Position numbers and translations under genes: made by a program | In this document: piece after piece, positions 15,928 through 22,944 of the stretch | Numbering within the stretch: position 1 is the stretch's first letter | Layout: each line of letters begins with the position of its first letter | Assembly: GCA_040902655.1 (NCBI GenBank) | Contig: JBBDWV010000050.1 | Coordinates: 42,430-84,281, forward strand | Source: Mycobacteriales bacterium | GTDB taxonomy: Bacteria > Actinomycetota > Actinomycetes > Mycobacteriales > SCTD01 | DNA length: 41,852 nt | Reading direction: 5' to 3' | The notes under the pieces: model-generated | The model's database searches: none | Told to the model about the DNA's origin: nothing | The model's input: only the letters and a program-made list of their open reading frames with translations

Positions 15928-16647
15928 TCAGCGGGCGCGGCGGCTCAGCCGGTCCGCGTCGAGAATCGTCACGGCGCGCGAGTCGACCCGCATCCAGCCG
16001 CGTGCGGCGAAGTCGGCCAACGCCTTGTTGACCGTCTCGCGGGAGGCGCCGACCAGCTGGGCCAGCTCCTCCTGGGTCAGGTCGTGGTGCACGCGTACCC
16101 CGTCGCCCTCCGCGGTGCCGAAGCGCTCGGCCAGGCCGAGCAGCGCCTTGGCGACGCGGCCGGGCACGTCGGTGAAGATCAGGTCGGCCAGCGCGTCGTT
16201 GGTCCGGCGCAGCCGGCGGGCCAGCACCCGCAGCAGCTGCTCGGCGATCTCGGGCCGGTCGCTGATCCACGGTCGCAGCGACGCGTGCGCCAGCGAGGCG
16301 AGCCGGGAGTCGGTGAGGACGGTGGCGGTCGCGGTGCGCGGACCGGGGTCGAACAGCGACAGCTCGCCGAACATGTCCGACGGCCCCATCACCGACAGCA
16401 TGTTCTCGCGCCCGTCGGCGGCGCGCCGGCCGACCTTCACCTTGCCGGACAGCACGATGTAGAGGGTGTCCCCCTGCTCGCCCTCGGTGAAGACGGTCTC
16501 GCCGCGCGAGTAGTCGCCGTACTCCAGCGCGGACGACAGCGCCTCGCGGGCCTCCGGGGCCACGCCCTGGAACAGGCCCGCAGCGGCCAGCACGCCGTCG
16601 CCGGGCTCATCCGTGTTGTCCTGCATCGCGCTGCTCAAGGCCGTCAT
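15928..16647 (-). CDS. crp: cAMP receptor protein, Crp/Fnr family
   Basis: A 239-residue transcription factor orthologous to mycobacterial Rv3676 and corynebacterial GlxR by sequence and context. The N-terminal cyclic-nucleotide domain has [18 protein letters not shown] with Gly94-Glu95-Leu96 and Arg104-Thr105, the phosphate and ribose contacts of cAMP. A dimer helix follows (about 128-155). The C-terminal winged helix has recognition segment [21 protein letters not shown] (about 190-210). It binds TGTGA-N6-TCACA sites; candidates lie upstream of acs, DUF485-actP and a whiB gene in this window. Start ATG at 16647 has GGAG 6 nt upstream; an alternative Met is at 16626. It is probably co-transcribed with the two genes upstream. 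Confidence 0.96.
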   Translation of the reverse strand: MTALSSAMQDNTDEPGDGVLAAAGLFQGVAPEAREALSSALEYGDYSRGETVFTEGEQGDTLYIVLSGKVKVGRRAADGRENMLSVMGPSDMFGELSLFDPGPRTATATVLTDSRLASLAHASLRPWISDRPEIAEQLLRVLARRLRRTNDALADLIFTDVPGRVAKALLGLAERFGTAEGDGVRVHHDLTQEELAQLVGASRETVNKALADFAARGWMRVDSRAVTILDADRLSRRAR

Positions 16648-16707
16648 CTCCCGCTCCGGTGCGGCCTCCGGGTGCCGCCGTCCCCGAGTCTTCCACGTCC
16701 GACCGGA

Positions 16708-16956
16708 CTAGCGTCCGCGTCCCGGCAGCAGGCCCGACAGCCGGCGTCGCCGCCAGTAGCGCTCGAGCGCGGGCGCGAACCCCTCGCTGACGTAGGTCTC
16801 CACCTCTTCGGGCCGGGCGGAATCAAGGAAGGACTGCAGCTGCTCGCTCACCGAGTCGACCCGCAGGGGCCGCTCGACCCGCTCCATCATGAGCATGAGC
16901 ACGAGCAGCAGCAACGGCAACAGCAACGCGACGACGAGCAGGGCCACGTCGTCCAT
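16708..16956 (-). CDS. Small single-pass membrane protein between rsiG-like gene and crp
   Basis: An 82-residue protein. Residues 4-24 are one strongly hydrophobic helix (VALLVVALLLPLLLLVLMLMM). The rest is cytoplasmic or exposed and ends in a basic tail (YWRRRRLSGLLPGRGR). A negatively charged middle (EQLQSFLDSARPEEVETYVSEGF) may form a helical hairpin. I recognise no family. ATG 16956 is preferred to 16974 because GAGGGGAG precedes it at good spacing. It is 39 bp after the RsiG-like gene and 60 bp before crp on the same strand, so it is likely in one operon with them. Confidence 0.7.
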   Translation of the reverse strand: MDDVALLVVALLLPLLLLVLMLMMERVERPLRVDSVSEQLQSFLDSARPEEVETYVSEGFAPALERYWRRRRLSGLLPGRGR

Positions 16957-16995
16957 GGTGCTCCCCTCGCGCAAGCGACCTGCAGCCAGGTGGGG

Positions 16996-17604
16996 TCAGG
17001 CAGTGGTGGAGCGTCCCGGCTCGACCGGCAGCGCCGACAGACACAGGGTCGGCTCCTCGCGGTAGCGCGCGATCAGCTCGACGGTCGCCTGGCCGATTCG
17101 CCGGTGCAGCGCGACCCGGTACGTCGACAGCTGGGTCTCCGCGATCCGTAGGTCGTGTCCGAACGCGGCCTGGCCCTCGACGTCGTCGTCGGCCACCCGT
17201 CGGTCCCACAGCTCACCGAGGCTCGGCAGCGGCGGAATGTCGTCCGCGGGCAGCACCTCCACCAGCGCTTGCCGGCCGGCACCGATCCGCGCGGAGGTGA
17301 GCAGCGGGCGCAGCCGGTCCTGGTCGAACTCCCGGGCGCCGGAGCCGGCCTGCAGCACGTCGAGCCGGGCCTGCAGGATCCGGCGCCAGTACGACACCCT
17401 GCCCTCCTCGGCCGTCAGCGCCCGGCGGTACTCGCGCAGGGCGTCGATGGACAGGTGGGCGTAGTCCGCGTTGCGGACCGGCGCCCGGCGCGCCGCGCCC
17501 TTGCGCCGCGCCGGCGCCGGCCGGCCGGCCAGCGCGACGCCGCCGCTGCCGGAAGTGCCGCCGGCCGGACCCTGCTGGACGGGTCGTCCGGTCGGTGCGG
17601 TCAT
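16996..17604 (-). CDS. rsiG: RsiG-like protein with c-di-GMP-binding signature
   Basis: A 202-residue protein. Residues 1-45 are disordered, basic and Gly/Pro-rich. The helix at about 52-87 contains Glu67-Ser71-Arg74-Gln78-Asp82, which exactly matches E-x3-S-x2-R-x3-Q-x3-D, the c-di-GMP-binding motif of the Streptomyces anti-sigma factor RsiG (partner of sigma WhiG). A second helix (about 148-182) has Glu156-Ser160-Arg163 in the same spacing, but His167 and Gly171 replace Gln and Asp. In Streptomyces both helices carry the motif; in Rubrobacter one copy works in a homodimer. It probably sequesters a WhiG/FliA-like sigma factor when c-di-GMP is high. ATG 17604 follows a strong GAGGGAGG. First gene of the likely crp operon. 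Confidence 0.78.
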   Translation of the reverse strand: MTAPTGRPVQQGPAGGTSGSGGVALAGRPAPARRKGAARRAPVRNADYAHLSIDALREYRRALTAEEGRVSYWRRILQARLDVLQAGSGAREFDQDRLRPLLTSARIGAGRQALVEVLPADDIPPLPSLGELWDRRVADDDVEGQAAFGHDLRIAETQLSTYRVALHRRIGQATVELIARYREEPTLCLSALPVEPGRSTTA

Positions 17605-17735
17605 CGGATGCCTCCCTCTGCGGTCACGCTCTGTGATCGACCCTGGTTGGCTCGTCACCCTGCGGGAGCACCTTGAGTGGGATCACCCGGGTGGGTCATC
17701 GCCACGACGTCAGGCGCCGGCAACGGCCCGCCACG

Positions 17736-17741
17736 TACGCT
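17736..17741 (+). promoter_or_regulatory. -10 box (TACGCT) of leaderless nth gene
   Basis: TACGCT, then 7 nt, then the ATG at 17749. No ribosome binding site is present. It is in the 144-bp region divergent from the rsiG-like gene, where I see no convincing promoter for the latter. Confidence 0.5.
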
Positions 17742-17748
17742 GTGACCT

Positions 17749-18471
17749 ATGGCTCGCCCCGTTCCGCCGACCCGGACGGCGCTCGTCCGCCGGGCCCGGC
17801 GGATCGCCCGGGAGCTGGCCGTTCTGCACCCGGATGCGCACTGTGAACTGGATTTCACGACGCCGCTCGAGCTCACCGTGGCCACCATCCTGTCCGCCCA
17901 GTGCACCGACCGGCGGGTCAACGAGGTCACGCCCGAGCTGTTTCGCCGCTACCGCAGCGCGGCGGACTACGCCGGCGCCGACCGGGTGGAGCTGGAGAGC
18001 CTGATCCGGCCGACCGGCTTCTTCCGCAACAAGACCAGCAGCCTGATCGGGCTGGGCGCGGCACTGGTCGACCAGCACGGCGGGCAGGTGCCGGCCCGGC
18101 TGGAGGACCTCGTCCGGCTGCCCGGCATCGGCCGCAAGACCGCGAACGTCGTGCTGGGCAACGCCTTCGGCGTGCCGGGGCTGACCGTCGACACGCACTT
18201 CGGCCGGCTCGTCCGGCGCTTCCGCTGGGTCGAGCTGGACGATCCGGTCAAGATCGAGGTGGTGGTGGCCGGGCTGCTCCCGAGGCCCGAGTGGACGATG
18301 TTCAGCCACCGGGTGATCTTTCACGGCCGGCGGGTCTGCCACGCCCGCAGGCCGGCCTGCGGGGCGTGCGGGCTGGCGGCCCTGTGCCCGTCGTACGGCA
18401 CCGGCCCCACCGATCCGGAGGTCGCGGCGAAGCTGGTCAAGACGCCGGACGCGGTGGCGGTGTCGCTGTGA
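17749..18471 (+). CDS. nth: Endonuclease III
   Basis: A 240-residue DNA glycosylase/AP lyase of base excision repair that removes oxidised pyrimidines. The helix-hairpin-helix [14 protein letters not shown] carries catalytic Lys130. Asp148 (VDTHF) activates it. Cys197, Cys204, Cys207 and Cys213 (C-x6-C-x2-C-x5-C) bind the [4Fe-4S] cluster. All key residues are present at family length. The stop overlaps the GTG of the following CoA-type Nudix gene. In mycobacteria a membrane thioredoxin-like gene lies between nth and that Nudix gene; it is absent here. Confidence 0.97.
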   Translation: MARPVPPTRTALVRRARRIARELAVLHPDAHCELDFTTPLELTVATILSAQCTDRRVNEVTPELFRRYRSAADYAGADRVELESLIRPTGFFRNKTSSLIGLGAALVDQHGGQVPARLEDLVRLPGIGRKTANVVLGNAFGVPGLTVDTHFGRLVRRFRWVELDDPVKIEVVVAGLLPRPEWTMFSHRVIFHGRRVCHARRPACGACGLAALCPSYGTGPTDPEVAAKLVKTPDAVAVSL

Positions 18472-19190
18472 GGCGAGCCCGCGGCGCTGACGGCCGAGCA
18501 GCCGGGGGTGCGGCTGCGCCGCCGGCCTGGCTGGCGGGGCTGGTGCGGGTGCTCCCGGAGGTACGCGCCGAGCAGCTCAGCCGCTTCCTGCCCCCGCCCA
18601 CCGGCGGCCGCCACTCCGCGGTGCTGATCCTGTTCGGTGAGGGCGTGACCGGTCCCGACGTGCTGCTCATCGAGCGGGCGCACACGCTGCGCGCGCATGC
18701 CGGACAGCCGGCCTTTCCGGGCGGTGCGCTCGACCCGGCGGACGGTGACCCCGCTGCCGACGGGCCGGTCAACGCCGCGCTGCGTGAGGCGACGGAGGAG
18801 GTCGGCCTGGATCCTGGGACGGTCGAGGTGCTGGGGCAGTTGCCCGCGCTGTTCCTGCCGCCCTCAGGCTTCGTCGTCCACCCGGTCGTCGGCTGGTGGC
18901 GGGCACCGCACGGCGTCGACGTCGTGGACGAGGCCGAGGTGGCCGCCGTCGCGCGGGTGCCGATCGCCGAGCTGGTCGAACCGACCAACCGGCTGCGGGT
19001 GCGGCACCCGAGCGGCTGGGTCGGCCCGGCGTTCGAGGTGCGCGGCCTGCTCGTGTGGGGGTTCACCGCGGGACTGCTCGACCGGCTGCTCGCCCTCGCC
19101 GGCTGGGAGCGTCCCTGGGACGCCACCCGCAGCCGCACGCTGGATCCGGAGCCGGTCACTCCAGCCGGTCACTCCAGGGCTGCAGGCTAA
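18468..19190 (+). CDS. Nudix hydrolase, CoA pyrophosphatase type
   Basis: A 240-residue protein. The stretch [21 protein letters not shown] matches the CoA-specific UPF0035 motif that precedes the Nudix box in CoA diphosphatases. The box itself is [30 protein letters not shown] with the catalytic REATEEVG helix. It probably cleaves (oxidised) CoA to phosphopantetheine and 3',5'-ADP. The first 30 residues are Ala/Gly-rich and may be flexible. The GTG at 18468 overlaps the nth stop by 4 nt. Orthologous by position to Rv3672c, and followed by marP as in mycobacteria. Confidence 0.9.
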   Translation: MRRARGADGRAAGGAAAPPAWLAGLVRVLPEVRAEQLSRFLPPPTGGRHSAVLILFGEGVTGPDVLLIERAHTLRAHAGQPAFPGGALDPADGDPAADGPVNAALREATEEVGLDPGTVEVLGQLPALFLPPSGFVVHPVVGWWRAPHGVDVVDEAEVAAVARVPIAELVEPTNRLRVRHPSGWVGPAFEVRGLLVWGFTAGLLDRLLALAGWERPWDATRSRTLDPEPVTPAGHSRAAG

Positions 19191-19193
19191 GGT
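19188..19193 (+). promoter_or_regulatory. -10 box (TAAGGT) of leaderless marP, overlapping upstream stop
   Basis: TAAGGT starts with the TAA stop of the CoA-Nudix gene and is followed by CCAGAA (6 nt) and the GTG at 19200. This suggests marP has its own leaderless promoter as well as read-through from nth. Confidence 0.45.
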
Positions 19194-19199
19194 CCAGAA

Positions 19200-20387
19200 G
19201 TGCCCGGCGACCTGCTCGACGTCCTGCTGCTCGTGGTGTCGCTGCTGTTCGCCGTCTCCGGCTACCGGCAGGGATTCGTGGTCGGCGTGCTGTCCTTCGT
19301 CGGCTTCCTCGGCGGCGGCGTCGTCGGCGCGAAGCTGGCCCCGACCGTCGCTGAGCTGCCGTATGCCGCCGACCTCCCGCAGGCGGTCGTCGGCCTCGTC
19401 CTGGTCTTCCTCGGTGCCAGCATCGGTCAGTTGCTCACCTCGTTCCTCGGCAGTGTGCTGCGTGGGCAGTTGACCTGGAGGCCGGCCCGGCACGTCGACG
19501 CGCTGGGCGGCGCGGCCATCAGTGTCGTGGGCCTGCTGCTGGTCTCCTGGATGGTCGGCCGTGCCGTCGCGAGCTCGCCGTACCCCGCACTGGCCTCGCA
19601 GGTGCGGCACTCGGTGGTCATCACCACTGTGGACGGCCTGGTCCCGGATGCCGGCAAGCGCTTCTTCGCCTCCTTCCGGAACCTGATCGACGAGCGTGGC
19701 TTCCCCGAGGTCTTCGACGGGCTGCTGCCGACCGACGTGCGCCCGGTCGACCCGCCGGACCCGGCGCTGGTCCAGAGCGCGGTGGTGCAGAAGGTGCGCC
19801 CGAGTGTGCTCAAGGTGACCGGGGCGGCCCCCCGCTGCCGCAAGAACGTGGCGGGCAGCGGTTTCGTCTACGCCCCGGAGCGGCTGATGACCAATGCGCA
19901 CGTGGTGGCCGGGGTCGACGAGCCCAAGGTGACGGTCGGAGACCGCAAACTCGATGCCCGTGTGGTGCTGTTCGACCCCTCCACCGATGTGGCCGTGCTG
20001 GCCGTTCCGGGGCTGGATCGCGCGGTGCTGCCGTTCGCGACCGACGAAGCCGAGAGCGGCGCCGACGCGTTGGTCCTCGGCTACCCCCAGGACGGTCCCT
20101 TCGACGTGCGCGCGGCCCGCGTACGCGCGGTGATGAACGCGAGGGGCGGCGACATCTACGCCCGCGGAACCGTCGAGCGGGAGGTCTACGCGCTGTTCTC
20201 ACGGGTGCGGCAGGGCAACTCCGGGGGGCCGCTGATCGACCCGTCCGGTCGCGTGCTCGGCGTGATCTTCGCGGCGGCGGCCGACAACGAGCAGGTGGGT
20301 TACGCGCTGACGGCGGCGGAGGTCGCCGACGAGGCGAGCGAGGGCCGACGCGCCACCGACCGGGTCAGTACCGGCAACTGTTCCTGA
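19200..20387 (+). CDS. marP: MarP-type membrane-anchored periplasmic serine protease
   Basis: A 395-residue protein. Four hydrophobic helices in residues 1-125 form a CvpA-like membrane domain, followed by a linker and a trypsin-like protease domain (about 195-380). The triad is His234 (TNAHVVAG), Asp263 (STDVAVL) and Ser341 (QGNSGGPL). Cys213 and Cys394 match the pair whose disulfide activates mycobacterial MarP under acid and oxidative stress. In M. tuberculosis MarP cleaves the peptidoglycan hydrolase RipA during acid stress and is needed for virulence. The protease faces outward. The start is a GTG with no Shine-Dalgarno sequence. Confidence 0.95.
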   Translation: MPGDLLDVLLLVVSLLFAVSGYRQGFVVGVLSFVGFLGGGVVGAKLAPTVAELPYAADLPQAVVGLVLVFLGASIGQLLTSFLGSVLRGQLTWRPARHVDALGGAAISVVGLLLVSWMVGRAVASSPYPALASQVRHSVVITTVDGLVPDAGKRFFASFRNLIDERGFPEVFDGLLPTDVRPVDPPDPALVQSAVVQKVRPSVLKVTGAAPRCRKNVAGSGFVYAPERLMTNAHVVAGVDEPKVTVGDRKLDARVVLFDPSTDVAVLAVPGLDRAVLPFATDEAESGADALVLGYPQDGPFDVRAARVRAVMNARGGDIYARGTVEREVYALFSRVRQGNSGGPLIDPSGRVLGVIFAAAADNEQVGYALTAAEVADEASEGRRATDRVSTGNCS

Positions 20388-20422
20388 CCTGTGGCCGGGC
20401 TGCCGAAAGGCACTGCCTGCCG

Positions 20423-20428
20423 TACGCT
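20423..20428 (+). promoter_or_regulatory. Possible -10 box (TACGCT) upstream of gene 20468
   Basis: TACGCT lies 39 bp before the GTG at 20468. A CTTGCT-GG-AGCAAG inverted repeat follows it, then a strong GAGGAGGAGG ribosome binding site. No clear -35 is visible. Confidence 0.3.
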
Positions 20429-20467
20429 TGCTGGAGCAAGCACGGTCGACCGCGAGGAGGAGGTGTC

Positions 20468-20956
20468 GTGTCCCGCGACCTCGCCGGCTCCGGCGGCACG
20501 ACCCGTATCCGCGTGATCCGCCGCATCTGTGCCGACCCCACCAGCACGGCGCTGCTGCTCGCCGGCCCGACCGCGCTCGAACTCTGGCCCGGTGTCCGCC
20601 GGATCGGCGAGGTGGGCGGCCGGGCGCTGGTCGAGGCAGAGCTGGAGGTGGCGTGGGCCGAGGGCGAGCGGGTTCCTACCGCCGCCTCCGTGCGGGCCCT
20701 GCCGCCGCGCCGCACCCCGACGTCCTTCGTCACCCGTTTCGCCTGGTCCGGGCCCGGTCTGCCCGGAACCGAAGGCACCGTGACGCTGGCCTACGCACCC
20801 GGTGCGGACGGCACCCCCTCGACACACGCCGTGCTCACCCTGGACAGCGCCGGCCTGGGCGGCAGCCGGCTCGATGCCGCCGCCCTGGGTGTCATGGCAG
20901 AGGGCTTCCTGGCCAATCTGGCCCACGCCGCCGAGTCCCGCAGCCAGGCCGCCTGA
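20468..20956 (+). CDS. Uncharacterised protein, possibly SRPBCC/START-like
   Basis: A 162-residue cytoplasmic protein with no signal peptide. The start is a GTG after an excellent GAGGAGGAGG ribosome binding site. The pattern of an N-terminal helix, alternating strands (RIGEVGGRALVEAELEVAW, SFVTRFAWSGPG, EGTVTLAYAPG, STHAVLTLDSA) and a long C-terminal helix (AAALGVMAEGFLANLAHAAESR) resembles a SRPBCC/START ligand-binding fold, but this is a shape argument only. It sits between marP and the convergent DUF309 gene. I cannot assign a function. Confidence 0.7.
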   Translation: MSRDLAGSGGTTRIRVIRRICADPTSTALLLAGPTALELWPGVRRIGEVGGRALVEAELEVAWAEGERVPTAASVRALPPRRTPTSFVTRFAWSGPGLPGTEGTVTLAYAPGADGTPSTHAVLTLDSAGLGGSRLDAAALGVMAEGFLANLAHAAESRSQAA

Positions 20957-20987
20957 CGGGTCGGGCCCCTGAGGAGCGGCAACCTGG

Positions 20988-21398
20988 TCAGAGCTCGACC
21001 GGCGGGCCGTCCCGGCCGGCCTCCACCGCCTCGGCGCGGGCCAGCGCCTGCCGCACCACCTGCGCGACGTCGATGCCGTACGACGGCCCGGACCAGCTGT
21101 GGAGCCGACCGGCTCCCCGCCGTAGCAGCCGGGCGCCGCCGACCGGGTTGCCGCGCTGCAGATGAGTCAGGCCCACGCAGACCTGTGCCAGTCCCTGCCA
21201 GAGCTCGCGCTCGGAGTCCGGCGCCGCCTTCCAGCGCGCCTCGAGCACGTCGTGCGCGAAGAACGGCCGGCCACGGTCGAGCAGGTCGCGGGCCAGGGCG
21301 ACGGCGTCGGAGGGCGGCAGGGCCTGCTCGGGCACCGGCTCGACGGCGTCGGGGGAGTCGGCCGGCACCGGCCGGCCGGCCGCGTCACGCGCGCGCAT
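20988..21398 (-). CDS. DUF309 family protein
   Basis: A 136-residue all-helical protein. It has the DUF309 signature: DLLDRGRPFFAHDVLEARWKAAP...ELWQGLAQVCVGLTHLQRGNPVGGARLLRRG. The His of FAHDVLE, the Trp and the Arg-Gly-Asn-x-x-Gly-Ala stretch are conserved. The function is unknown; the fold resembles that of TPR-like helical bundles. The ATG at 21398 lies inside the end of the epoxide hydrolase gene (14-bp overlap), so the two are co-translated. Confidence 0.87.
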   Translation of the reverse strand: MRARDAAGRPVPADSPDAVEPVPEQALPPSDAVALARDLLDRGRPFFAHDVLEARWKAAPDSERELWQGLAQVCVGLTHLQRGNPVGGARLLRRGAGRLHSWSGPSYGIDVAQVVRQALARAEAVEAGRDGPPVEL

Positions 21399-22293
21399 GC
21401 TCGAGCAGCGCAGCGGTGACCAGCTCCGGGTCCTCCTGGTGCGGGAAGTGCCCCAGCCCGGCGAGCACCTGCAGCTCGTACGGCGCGTCGACCCAGGCGC
21501 CGCTGCCGTGCGCGGTCGTGGGTAGCAGGCAGCTGTCCAGCTCGCCGTGCAGCTGCAGGGTGGGAACGCCCACGCCGCGGTTCAGGAGGCCGAGGAACCG
21601 CAGGCCGCTCGGGCGGGTCAGCGAGCGCACCGCCCACCGGTACCACTCCAGCGAGCAGTGCGCCGCCCCCGGGATCTGCATCGCCTCGCGGCAGCGCCGC
21701 TCGGTCTCGGGGTCCGGGAAGCCGGCTCCGCCCCAGCGCCGCAGCAGGGCGCCGACGAAGGCGCCGTCGTCCCGCAGGATCTTGGCCTCGGGCAGCTTCG
21801 GGAGCTGGAAGTAGCCGAGATGGGCCGAGGCGCGTAGTTGGGCGGTGTCCGTGTGCAGCGCACGCCGCAGCCGCAGCGGATGCGGCATGTCGAGGACGGC
21901 CAGCCGCCGCACGACCGACGGGTGCAGGGTGGCGACCGTCCACGCCAGCACGCCGCCCCAGTCGTGGCCGACGACGAAGGCGTCACGGGCTCCGAGGGCT
22001 CGCACCATCCCGGCGACGTCGGAGGACAGCGTGTAGGCGTCGTAGCCGCGCGGCGGCTTGTCCGAGGCGCCGTAGCCGCGCAGGTCGGGGGCAACGGCGC
22101 GGAAGCCGGCGTCGCCGAAGGCGGCGAGCTGGTGCCGCCAGGACCACCAGAACTCCGGAAAGCCGTGCAGCAGCAGCACCAGCGGGCCGTCGGGTGGGCC
22201 GCACTCGGCGACGTGGAAGCGGGCGCCGTTGGCGGTCACCTCGCGGTGCGTCCACGGGCCGTCGACGAGGACCACGGACTCCGTGACCGGCAT
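21385..22293 (-). CDS. ephE: Alpha/beta hydrolase, epoxide hydrolase EphE-like
   Basis: A 302-residue alpha/beta hydrolase. HGFPEFWWSW (about 43) is the His-Gly-x-Pro oxyanion motif of epoxide hydrolases. The nucleophile is Asp111 in VGHDWGG, and His282 (GLGHFPHQEDP) is the base. A cap domain lies between about 135 and 235. Such enzymes hydrolyse epoxides to diols via a covalent ester; a dehalogenase is less likely given HGxPE. Position next to marP and the holin-like gene matches mycobacterial ephE (Rv3670). It overlaps the downstream DUF309 gene. Confidence 0.9.
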   Translation of the reverse strand: MPVTESVVLVDGPWTHREVTANGARFHVAECGPPDGPLVLLLHGFPEFWWSWRHQLAAFGDAGFRAVAPDLRGYGASDKPPRGYDAYTLSSDVAGMVRALGARDAFVVGHDWGGVLAWTVATLHPSVVRRLAVLDMPHPLRLRRALHTDTAQLRASAHLGYFQLPKLPEAKILRDDGAFVGALLRRWGGAGFPDPETERRCREAMQIPGAAHCSLEWYRWAVRSLTRPSGLRFLGLLNRGVGVPTLQLHGELDSCLLPTTAHGSGAWVDAPYELQVLAGLGHFPHQEDPELVTAALLEHARA

Positions 22294-22318
22294 GGCAGCA
22301 GGCTGCCACGCCGGACGG

Positions 22319-22747
22319 CTAGGACGTGCGGGTGGGGTGCTTGGCCCAGGCGACGTCGTCCTTGAGTGTCTCGAGCGTCTTCTCCGGCGGACCGACCTGG
22401 CCGATCTTCTTCTTGCCGCTCAGCGCCAGGACCGCCGCGGCAGCCAGGTAGAGCGCGCCGACGGTGAAGAAGCCGAGGCCGAGTGGCATGCCGAGCGCCG
22501 AGACGCCGTACGCCGCGGAGATTGACAGGAAGATCAGCGCGAACAGCCCGGCGAAGCCGGCGCCGCCGAACAGCCCGGCGCCCTTGCCGGCAGCGACCAC
22601 CTCCGTCTTGATCTCCGTCTTGGCCAGCTCGACCTCCTGGTGGACGAGCAGCGACAGGTCGCGGGTGGCGGTCGCGACGAGCTCTCCGAGGCTCCTGTCC
22701 TCTGGCCGGTCGCCGGCGCTCGTGCCGGGCGTCTGCGCGCTGTCCAT
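22319..22747 (-). CDS. Phage holin-family-like membrane protein (Rv3669-like)
   Basis: A 142-residue protein of the actinobacterial phage_holin_3_6-type family. It has an N-terminal cytoplasmic amphipathic helix (SLGELVATATRDLSLLVHQEVELAKTEI) and two transmembrane helices (about 60-80 and 85-108), with a basic Lys-rich turn after the second (SGKKKIG). Despite the family name these chromosomal genes are not part of a prophage, and none is seen here. The role is unknown. ATG 22747 has GGAAGG at good spacing. Divergent from mrpA, 25 bp upstream of ephE on the same strand. Confidence 0.85.
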   Translation of the reverse strand: MDSAQTPGTSAGDRPEDRSLGELVATATRDLSLLVHQEVELAKTEIKTEVVAAGKGAGLFGGAGFAGLFALIFLSISAAYGVSALGMPLGLGFFTVGALYLAAAAVLALSGKKKIGQVGPPEKTLETLKDDVAWAKHPTRTS

Positions 22748-22849
22748 GCGGGTCCTTCCGGGGCAGGTGCCGTCCGCGGCAGCAACGGCGGACGGCGAGG
22801 TCGCTGCCGCTCCTACCCGCCGCCCTCGGCCACGACACGGGGCCGCCGG

Positions 22850-22855
22850 TAGGGT
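22850..22855 (+). promoter_or_regulatory. Possible -10 box (TAGGGT) for the mrp operon
   Basis: TAGGGT lies 89 bp before the mrpA GTG, in the 197-bp divergent region. No -35 is clear and no Crp-like site is present. I see nothing else in this region apart from the two ribosome binding sites at its ends. Confidence 0.3.
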
Positions 22856-22944
22856 GAGGACTCGGTGTGCCGGGAAGCCTGGTCGGCGTCCTCGACCGGC
22901 GTGCGCGCCCCGAGGTCCCGCCCTGACCCGACCCCGGAGGCTCC

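Noticed and set aside
17672-17687. Possible Crp site upstream of the rsiG-like gene (CTTGA-GTGGGA-TCACC)
   Set aside because: Only one half-site fits; about 7 of 10 positions match, which is expected often by chance.
22319-22747. Holin-like gene as a sign of a prophage
   Set aside because: No other phage gene is nearby, and this family is a normal chromosomal neighbour of ephE and marP in actinobacteria.
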